From NCBI GenBank assembly GCA_028583605.1, contig CM053326.1, positions 16,046,639 to 16,110,638 on the forward strand: 64,000 bases of DNA. Direction: 5' to 3'. The translations under genes and the position numbers were made by a program. The DNA is from Dastarcus helophoroides. Lineage: Eukaryota; Arthropoda; Insecta; Coleoptera; Bothrideridae. The notes beneath the pieces were generated by a model. That model searched no databases. It saw only the letters and a program-made list of their open reading frames with translations, and had not been told where the DNA came from. Positions 62,201 through 64,000 of this stretch are shown piece after piece. How positions within the stretch are numbered: position 1 is the first letter of the stretch; every line of letters begins with the position of its first letter.

Positions 62201-63987
62201 AGTGTAGGTTGTGATACGTTTTTGTTATGAATCACGGATTTCTCATAAAAATGTTTTCGGATTTTTTTCGATATTTTAGCAGTTATTCGAGGCAGAGACA
62301 AATCCAACAAAGCAAAGATCATAAAAATCCGCCCAGCCGGTTTGGAGGTATAAATGGTTCAAATTTTGGGAGCATAAACTAAACTTAATTCTAAGACTAA
62401 AAGACGGAAAAGTTGTAGGCCGATCTTCTTTTGTTCAAAAGTTACAGGCCTATAAATTATCGAGACAGTAATTGGTCCTTACATTCTTCCTGCTCGATTA
62501 AATGCAGACAACTATCTACAATTCCTTACTGATGAACTACCACCTCTTAGAAAAAGTTCCACTCATATTGACAAGAGATATGTGGTTTCAAATAGACGAC
62601 GCACCACCACATTTTGGAATACATGTTCGAAATGTTCTTAGTAATAATTATCCGCTAGAGATTGGTCGAAGTGGTCCTATTGCATGGTCACCTAGATCCC
62701 CTAACTATAACTCTCTAGGCTTTTATTTCTGGGTGTATATAAAAAAATGTAGTTTACAGTAAAAGTTCAAACACGAGACAAGAATTAATTGAAGATAGAT
62801 GGCTTCAAATAAGAAGTGCCACTTTGACAATTGGGTTACGCACACAGATCTGTATTCAGCAAGGAAGGCGGCATTTCCAAAAAACTTAATTTATTTATAA
62901 TTTCTAAGTACTAAATTGCGTTATTATTTCAATAATTTTTTTACTTACTTGATTTTAATCGCATTTCATAGGCCTGTAACTTCTGAACAAAAGAAGATCC
63001 ACCTATAATTTTTCTGTTTTTAGTCTTAGAATTAAGTCTAGTTTATGCTCACAAAATTTAAAAATGACGATACGGAACACTTGTATAGTTATAGATATAG
63101 ATAGTTATAGATACTTTATCCCAAAACTGTTTTTTTTATTTTAATTCCTCTTTTTCTAAATTACGACTTTATACTCAAAAGTCTACTTTTTCCTCTCAAC
63201 ATTTTGGATATTTTATAAAAATATCGGCCTTTTTCTCGAAATTATGTCTTTCCAAAAATTTCAACCTGTCTTATTCTTAAAGTTTCGACTTCGTCTTGTT
63301 TCTAGAAATTCTGATGAAAATTCAGCTTTTTTATCCAAACTTCAACTTTCTTTAAAATTAGATTAATATTTTAGCCAAAATATAAACATTTTGAGAATAA
63401 TATTTTTACGATATTTAGAGAAAAATATTTGTTGTGGGAAAACCAACATTCGTTACATCCCCAGTTGAGACATTTATATAAACAATGTCCACTCTAAATT
63501 GGGTCTAAGAAAAAACTGTGAGAGGATCCTTGCACCGAAGGGCCCTTGTGTATCCCACAATACTACTCCCACTGGAATTTGGTTGGATTTTTGTGTTGAT
63601 CAAATATGCTTGTAACCTTCTATGAAGGTATTAAAAATTAGATATGATTCGGAGCTGAACCGAAAAAACCGTTATTTTTGTCGGAACGAAAACCAAAACC
63701 GCAGCGCAAACTCTAGTGAAAACTGTAAAACAAAACTGTTAGGAGCCCTGAAATAAATCATTTTATAGACATTTTTTATCCTTTCTTTTTAATTTATAAA
63801 TGTATTTGAAAACACTACCTTATTTGTGATTTTTTTTCTAGGAGGGGAGCGGTCAATTTCGCTTTCTAAAGATGTGGAAGACTTTGGATCTACAAGTAGT
63901 TTTAGTTCAGCTAGCAGAACATCTCCTACTCCCTCTTATAGTGACAATTTGTTGCATTTCCCTGGAGACTCGAGTGGCTCTGTATAA
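16973..63987 (+). CDS. BCAS3: BCAS3 (rudhira) homologue, eight coding exons in the short form
   Basis: WD40/beta-propeller protein that binds PHAF1 at early autophagosomal membranes and affects cytoskeleton and cell migration in animals. Coding exons: 16973-17263, 23566-23790, 23843-24100, 24155-24343, 25962-26556, 31304-31802, 42394-42636, 63842-63987; all junctions are GT/AG and in phase. The short form is about 814 residues (human about 910). Family blocks seen in order: FIQDVVPTAY, FAEKRPLIALCDN, RWLAYAEKKL, SYTATVLHAAKSLGRGL, HDFHLFRIYPHP, HHLYVLHRG, TLRGTTHVFPITPYGG, VVNKMSRFHRSAGL, WLSQVEIVTHAGPHRR, DLADAMMES. One apparent +1 frameshift lies in exon 7 (near 42422). A separate long last exon exists at 47637. 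Introns up to 21 kb carry many transposons. Confidence 0.94.
17500..19720. repeat. Low-complexity quasi-repeat block, BCAS3 intron 1
   Basis: T-rich phrases (TTTTTCAAAAACTTCG, TTCGAGTTTTTTTTTGAG) up to about 18360, then A-rich complements (AAAAAGTCAAAATTTTTAC) to about 19130, then T-rich again. The orientation switches make imperfect hairpins. Confidence 0.65.
19998..20398. mobile_element. MITE-like element with inverted ends of about 34 bp
   Basis: AAGTAACAACCAGAAGGTTA at the left (about 20005) is matched inverted by GGCTTCTGGTTGTTATTTA at 20367-20385. The interior (about 400 bp) is non-coding. The boundaries are approximate. Confidence 0.55.
20585..21800. mobile_element. Non-autonomous DNA element with inverted ends of about 80 bp
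   Basis: The left segment GCGTATTGGATTTGCCTCTG (20587-20606), followed by GACTACAGAACC, reappears inverted at 21746-21783. The match extends to CCAATTGG and a GACATCATGATCATG/CATGACGTC part. The right end reads, on the other strand, TACAGTGTGTCCCACCGGG, a mariner-like terminus next to TA; the left end has decayed. The interior shows no transposase. Confidence 0.6.
22018..22125. repeat. Dispersed repeat, copy 1
   Basis: Contains AGTGCTCACCTACGTATTAG and ATGAAATTTCATGC. The same segment is found in inverted orientation at about 31850-31970 in BCAS3 intron 6. The family is unknown. Confidence 0.7.
22532..23285. mobile_element. Long-armed fold-back element
   Basis: Nearly the whole segment folds on itself around about 22975. 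The left arm (from TTAATTCCATTCTTGCTGAT at 22539) matches the right arm inverted (ending GGAATGGAATTAACG at 23279). The inner 110 bp on each side are very similar, including CAATGGCAACCACATACC at 22891-22908 and its complement near 23044-23061. The left arm carries an extra segment of about 175 bp, 22673-22847, absent from the right arm. Confidence 0.8.
22673..22847 (-). mobile_element. 175-bp insert in one arm, hammerhead-like hairpin
   Basis: This segment interrupts only the left arm of the fold-back element, so it arrived later. On the minus strand it holds CTGA, a perfect 9-bp stem (TTCGGGCAG / CTGCCCGAA at 22733-22759) and then GAAACGTT, the order of a hammerhead ribozyme core. The GA expected after CUGAN is replaced (CTGACTT), so the motif is degenerate. 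It may be a decayed Penelope-like tail or a retrozyme. Confidence 0.4.
23566..23790 (+). CDS. BCAS3: BCAS3 coding exon 2
   Basis: Acceptor ATTTTTAG at 23565. Encodes IWAIPANGEAVEILSWRHG (human VWSIPISGEAQELFSVRHG), then FAEKRPLIALCDN and LSFLSLKTGEQ; 75 codons, phase 0 at both ends, donor GTATAG. It was found by similarity and phase, since it has no Met near its start. Confidence 0.93.
23843..24100 (+). CDS. BCAS3: BCAS3 coding exon 3
   Basis: 86 codons after a 52-bp intron. Encodes VKVIKFKNPILNVLANKH, then FSEKIAVFDAFTLEDK and NPISLGTRWLAYAEKKLNP, all matching propeller blades of human BCAS3. Acceptor TTTCAG, donor GTACGT, phase 0. Confidence 0.94.
24155..24343 (+). CDS. BCAS3: BCAS3 coding exon 4
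   Basis: 63 codons after a 54-bp intron. Encodes SYTATVLHAAKSLGRGLREL (human SYTATVISAAKTLKSGL), a Gly/Ser/Pro-rich loop, and QKGIVTILDIE (human PGIITVIDTE). Donor GTATAC at 24344, phase 0. Confidence 0.92.
24344..25961. repeat. BCAS3 intron 4, quasi-repeat
   Basis: 24400-25345 is T-rich quasi-repeat (TTTTGAAAATTTCGACTTTTT and similar phrases). 25346-25961 is unique AT-rich sequence with a poly-C run at about 25791-25801. No gene is seen. Confidence 0.65.
25962..26556 (+). CDS. BCAS3: BCAS3 coding exon 5
   Basis: The largest propeller exon, about 198 codons. Blocks AVVAHFAAHTEAIVCLQFDP, GHDFHLFRIYPHPGG, VQDMCFSPDSRWVAVSTLRG and THVFPITPYGG closely follow human BCAS3. It ends at NVPPRSNTG in phase 1 with a GTAAGT donor at 26557. 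Confidence 0.95.
26557..31303. repeat. BCAS3 intron 5, 4.5-kb quasi-repeat hairpin
   Basis: T-rich from about 26600 to 29650, then A-rich complement from about 29800 to 31130, ending in a sharp non-repetitive terminus GGGTATCAGCTGG at about 31165-31177. The same terminus closes the block at 37287 and opens, inverted, the block at 43311. The segment at 30150-30290, with TACTACATGAAAGTCGAAAC, recurs with similar sequence at 32810-32920, so these blocks are related copies. Confidence 0.65.
31304..31802 (+). CDS. BCAS3: BCAS3 coding exon 6 (BCAS3 domain)
   Basis: Acceptor TGTTTTAG at 31303 completes a Gly codon. Encodes RVVACFAQQRAYIDGV, LFVMSCHGNLVQYDLDPRP (human LYIISCYGTLVEHMMEPRP), DDQWLSQVEIVTHAGPHRR and LWMGPQFTFKTY. 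This is the conserved C-terminal BCAS3 domain. It ends in phase 2 with a GTAAGT donor at 31803. Confidence 0.94.
31850..31970. repeat. Dispersed repeat, copy 2 (inverted)
   Basis: Reverse-complement copy of 22018-22125: GCATGAAATTTCATACAG then AATACGTAGGTGAGCACTAA. It lies just inside BCAS3 intron 6. Confidence 0.7.
32140..32990. repeat. Low-complexity quasi-repeat block
   Basis: A-rich block whose order of phrases (TGATGATAAAAGGTCGAAAT, later GTCGAAACTTCGAGAAAAAG and AAAAAGTTTGAACAAAGG) matches that at 30030-30300, so it is a diverged copy of the same element. Confidence 0.65.
34922..36230. mobile_element. Fold-back element with arms of about 490 bp
   Basis: The left arm (about 34985-35490) and right arm (about 35680-36185) are inverted copies, for example CATATGTCGTAAAACG near 35064 and its complement at 36085, and ATATCTCGATGCATTAAAAATG (shared in part) near 35410 and 35740. 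The left end starts at TA followed by CAGGGTGGTCC. A spacer of about 190 bp separates the arms. There is no transposase. This is probably a non-autonomous mariner/Tc1-type fold-back element; the right edge is uncertain. Confidence 0.7.
36860..37287. repeat. Quasi-repeat block with a defined right end
   Basis: Its last 300 bp align with 30880-31177: the same ATCCAAACCAGA, GAGAAAAGATCGACATTGTG and AAAATGTCGAAATTTTCG phrases, then TTCTCTTTTTTCACACAGACG and GGGTATCAGCTAG. It is a truncated copy of the same family. Confidence 0.65.
37303..37637. mobile_element. MITE with inverted ends of about 75 bp
   Basis: Left GTGTACAAAAAGTTTTCTAA (37311-37330) is matched inverted by TTAGAAAACTTTTTGCACAC at 37612-37631. 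Inside, TGTTCCTTACTTGATC and GATTGGTACTCAC parts also pair (ATCAAGTAAGGAACAT at 37558). About 335 bp, non-coding, of mariner/Tc1 style. Confidence 0.7.
38090..40157. repeat. Quasi-repeat block ending in the CACCCAG-type terminus
   Basis: Mixed A-rich and T-rich parts, with the right end AACAATTTTCTTGGTGC then TACCCTGTA, a decayed inverted copy of the terminus of the element at 11222. It is a second, older copy of that family. Confidence 0.55.
40177..40386. mobile_element. MITE of about 210 bp with an internal palindrome
   Basis: The outer ends TTAACGGTGCATTTACGCTAGA and TCTAATCTAAACGCACCTTTA pair imperfectly. The centre holds a strong hairpin: GTCAACTATCCTGAGAGAAG (40256-40275), CTATC, then GATAGCTTCTCTCA and GATAGTTGACAC (40309-40334). 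Confidence 0.65.
40430..40671. mobile_element. MITE with an empty-site counterpart
   Basis: AGAGTGGAAATACCAAAGGG at 40430 is matched inverted by CCCTTTGGTATTTTCACTCT at 40648-40668. The flanks (ACATTTTTTATAGCAATAAT and TTTTTTAATTTGTATTTATT) are found joined without this element at 57155-57195, an empty site that confirms the insertion. Confidence 0.7.
41367..41686 (-). repeat. Solo LTR of the gypsy family
   Basis: Read on the minus strand it starts TGTAACGAAATG and follows the LTRs at 3424 and 7453 through AAGGGAAAGCG, GGCAGATAAGCGTTCCAG, CCTTATATAGG (promoter region) and GTGTTCCGAGTTTAGTTTGG. No internal region adjoins it, so it probably arose by LTR recombination. It is more diverged than the two LTRs above. 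ATATT at both sides may be its target duplication. Confidence 0.85.
42394..42636 (+). CDS. BCAS3: BCAS3 coding exon 7, with an apparent frameshift
   Basis: Acceptor TTATTTGCAG; the phase joins exon 6 and reads GSPMSVVEIQPL, matching human SLRIQPV. Similarity then continues one frame later: VGRSKPVNMPITKAN (human VRSDPVSMPGSSRP), SGSAGSCEQTLLDTYQ and ELQLKEDLADAMMES (human LRERLADAMAES). The shift falls in the CCCC run at 42422-42425. One base fewer would keep a single frame. I infer a sequence or assembly indel or a real lesion, not a splice event. It ends in phase 1 with a GTATGT donor at 42637. Confidence 0.85.
42637..47636. other. Intron between BCAS3 exon 7 and the long last exon
   Basis: 42637-43310 is unique AT-rich sequence without a supported gene. 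43311-46520 is a quasi-repeat element. 46521-47636 is unique, without a supported gene. Confidence 0.65.
43311..46520. mobile_element. Quasi-repeat element starting ACTAGCTGATAC
   Basis: Starts with ACTAGCTGATAC, the inverted form of the ends at 31177 and 37287. T-rich to about 44300, then A-rich to about 46520, so it can fold into a large hairpin. Two diverged direct copies of about 500 bp lie 830-850 bp apart (44960-45480 and 45815-46290; both contain AGGTATAAATATTGA). No open reading frame is supported. Confidence 0.55.
47637..48909 (+). CDS. BCAS3: Alternative long last exon of BCAS3, with two frame breaks
   Basis: Acceptor CTGTCCAG at 47636 follows a pyrimidine stretch, and the phase fits exon 7 (reads STGGGRCVIVSMKPQAP). 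Three consecutive open stretches follow in successive frames: 47637-48133, about 48134-48440, and about 48441-48909, ending SKRKSKKKRK and TGA. All three share a Ser/Glu/Lys-rich, disordered, codon-like composition, so they look like one exon of about 422 codons with two +1 shifts. The first break is near 48131; the second lies in an ACTGACTGAC repeat at 48438-48447, where one extra ACTG would explain it. If real, the long protein is about 1,190 residues. Alternatively, the TAA at 48131 is a true stop and the rest is 3' UTR. Confidence 0.65.
48910..53597. other. BCAS3 intron sequence, no gene seen
   Basis: 48910-49600 is unique or 3' UTR of the long form, including GTACAGAGTGTCCCATTTTC at 49379, a mariner-like end. 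49600-51200 is quasi-repeat. 51200-53050 is mostly unique, with a minisatellite at about 51790-51905 and CACCCTGTATAATAAATG at 52648, another mariner-like end. 53060-53540 is quasi-repeat. Confidence 0.6.
51790..51905. repeat. Degenerate minisatellite TATCCGTAACCGAAA
   Basis: About nine imperfect tandem phrases such as ATCCGAAAC, TATCGGATATCCG and GTATCCGTAACCG. It is a short simple-sequence array with no sign of coding. Confidence 0.6.
53598..54209. mobile_element. Pogo/mariner-like MITE flanked by TA
   Basis: The left end CACAAACCTCCATATAGCG and the right end (other strand) CAGTCCAACCTCTCTATAAC are imperfect inverted repeats of about 40-70 bp, with internal CGTTATAGAGAGGTT repeats. TA stands on both sides (53596-53597 and 54210-54211). 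About 610 bp, non-coding. Ends of the type CAGTC-AACCTC-TATAACGAA are common in insect pogo/Tigger-like elements. Confidence 0.65.
54210..57296. other. BCAS3 intron sequence, no gene seen
   Basis: 54240-54850 is quasi-repeat. 54860-57140 is AT-rich unique sequence with one poly-G run at about 56967-56979 and short unconvincing reading frames. 57145-57260 is the empty-site homologue of the region around the MITE at 40430. Confidence 0.6.
57145..57260. repeat. Empty-site copy of the 40405-40750 region
   Basis: GATCACTAAAACAGTATTTT, ATAACAATAATTTCATTTTT, TTAATTTGTATTTATTTTAA and GACCAAACAATGAAA follow 40393-40429 joined to 40672-40745, without the 240 bp in between. It shows that the sequence at 40430-40671 is an insertion. 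Confidence 0.65.
57297..59640. mobile_element. Truncated copy of the CACCCAG-terminus quasi-repeat element
   Basis: Starts GGCGCACCCAAAAAATTACT then AAGGGGAAGGGCTA, the left end of the element at 11222. It continues with the same first 200 bp (CGTATTTTATAAAAAAGG, CTCAAAATTTTAGCAATAAA, GTATAATCTTGAAATGA). The rest is A-rich quasi-repeat, with an unrelated segment at about 58190-58730 and no matching right end. Confidence 0.6.
59759..59940. repeat. Left terminal inverted repeat of the mariner-like element
   Basis: Begins CAGAATGGTAATTTTTTGAA just after TA. Its partner on the other side begins, on the minus strand, CAGGGTGATTTTTTGAAAAC. Confidence 0.85.
60045..60270 (+). repeat. Three tandem units inside the Penelope-like fragment
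   Basis: Copies beginning AGAAGAGTTTCGCCTCTGGT at 60046, 60131 and 60221 (spacing 85 and 90 bp), each continuing ATGGTGGACATACTGAGTTA and CGTGCTCT. The third has GCGTG where the others have CCGTG. Confidence 0.9.
60349..60393 (+). ncRNA. Hammerhead-ribozyme-like motif
   Basis: In order: stem I TGTTC (60349-60353), core CTGAAGA (60354-60360, fits CUGANGA), one extra A, stem II GCCC with loop and GGGC (60362-60380), core GAA, palindromic ACGT, C at the cleavage position (60388), and GAACA (60389-60393) pairing with TGTTC. Minimal hammerheads with a palindromic stem III, thought to act as dimers, are known from Penelope-like elements. The extra base before stem II is a departure from the textbook core. 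Activity is inferred only. Confidence 0.6.
60715..61743 (+). pseudogene. Mariner-like transposase, degenerate
   Basis: The N-terminal helix-turn-helix part reads FIDLVQKFTVTGSVVNKKGH, then TNSLRQTAEATGLLYLS and VQELGEGDYDRRIEFCKTM. The middle reads KMNVWARILGNAVIG and HQNGAPPY (the D-containing QDGAPPH motif, with the Asp lost to Asn). The C-terminus ends CLEQNGAHFEHL. This order is that of insect IS630/mariner-type transposases. There are several stops (for example at 61170 and 61440) and frame changes. The copy cannot encode an active enzyme. Confidence 0.8.
61872..62034. repeat. Right terminal inverted repeat of the mariner-like element
   Basis: Ends AAAAAATCACCCTG before TA. The consensus end CAGGGTG is typical of Tc1/mariner elements. 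Confidence 0.85.
62360..63059 (+). mobile_element. Second mariner-like element, internally deleted
   Basis: Inverted ends of about 95 bp: CATAAACTAAACTTAATTCT (62373) to GTTACAGGCCTATA (62454), matched by TAGGCCTGTAACTTCTGAAC (62969) to ACAAAATTT (63059). The interior (62475-62762) encodes a transposase fragment with VPLILTRDMWFQIDDAPPHF, GRSGPIAWSPRSPNYNSL and FYFWVYIKK. The sequence of the ends differs from the element at 59759, so it is another subfamily. The N-terminal half of the transposase is missing. Outer boundaries are approximate. Confidence 0.75.
63060..63841. other. End of BCAS3 last intron
   Basis: 63130-63420 is quasi-repeat in T-rich orientation; 63421-63841 is unique and ends in the TTTTTTTCTAG acceptor of the last exon. 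The segment at 63650-63720 with repeated AACCGAAA phrases resembles 17340-17410. Confidence 0.6.
63842..63987 (+). CDS. BCAS3: BCAS3 last exon (short form) with stop
   Basis: Acceptor TTTTTTTCTAG at 63841; the phase completes Gly after exon 7. Encodes GGERSISLSKDVEDFG, then SFSSASRTSPTPSYSDN and ends GDSSGSV with TAA at 63985. The Ser-rich tail corresponds to human SIETLSNSSGSTSGS. The final 13 bases of the window are the start of the 3' UTR. Confidence 0.88.
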
Positions 63988-64000
63988 TTGTTATATTAGA

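Overview
The window is AT-rich (roughly 70 % by eye) animal nuclear DNA. It has spliced genes, very long introns and many insect-type transposable elements, which suggests an insect. A beetle or another insect with a large genome is plausible, but the order cannot be fixed from the sequence. Two conserved protein-coding genes sit head to head. On the minus strand, five coding exons between 16252 and 46 make a complete 512-residue iduronate-2-sulfatase (IDS), a lysosomal enzyme that degrades heparan and dermatan sulfate. On the plus strand, coding exons from 16973 to 63987 make the homologue of BCAS3 (rudhira in flies), a WD40/beta-propeller protein of the autophagy and cytoskeleton machinery. 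The 720 bp between the two start codons must hold both promoters.  Layout: 46-697 IDS exons 5 and 4; 698-9489 IDS intron 3, holding a Harbinger-like element with TAA target repeats, a second small inverted-repeat element, and a long-armed fold-back element into which a 4.4-kb Ty3/gypsy LTR retrotransposon has inserted; 9490-10303 IDS exons 3 and 2; 10304-16063 IDS intron 1, mostly one 4.7-kb element with terminal inverted repeats; 16064-16252 IDS exon 1; 16973-31802 BCAS3 exons 1-6; 42394-42636 BCAS3 exon 7; 47637-48909 an alternative long last exon; 63842-63987 the short last exon.  BCAS3 introns hold strand-polarised blocks of a degenerate quasi-repeat (phrases like GTCGAAATTTTCAAAAA), several fold-back elements and MITEs, a solo LTR of the same gypsy family, a pogo-like MITE, and a mariner-like element (59759-62034, TA-flanked). 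The mariner carries a 480-bp Penelope-like insertion with 14-bp target-site duplications and a hammerhead-ribozyme-like motif.  Notable points: (1) apparent single-step frameshifts in BCAS3 exon 7 and twice in the long last exon, all in the same direction; (2) two alternative BCAS3 last exons with identical splice phase; (3) low-complexity blocks, more than a third of the window by rough sum, that share landmarks and termini, so they are copies of element families and not independent simple repeats; (4) the hammerhead-like motif; (5) an IDS metal-ligand position that reads Asn where human IDS has His. No rRNA, tRNA or CRISPR array was seen.
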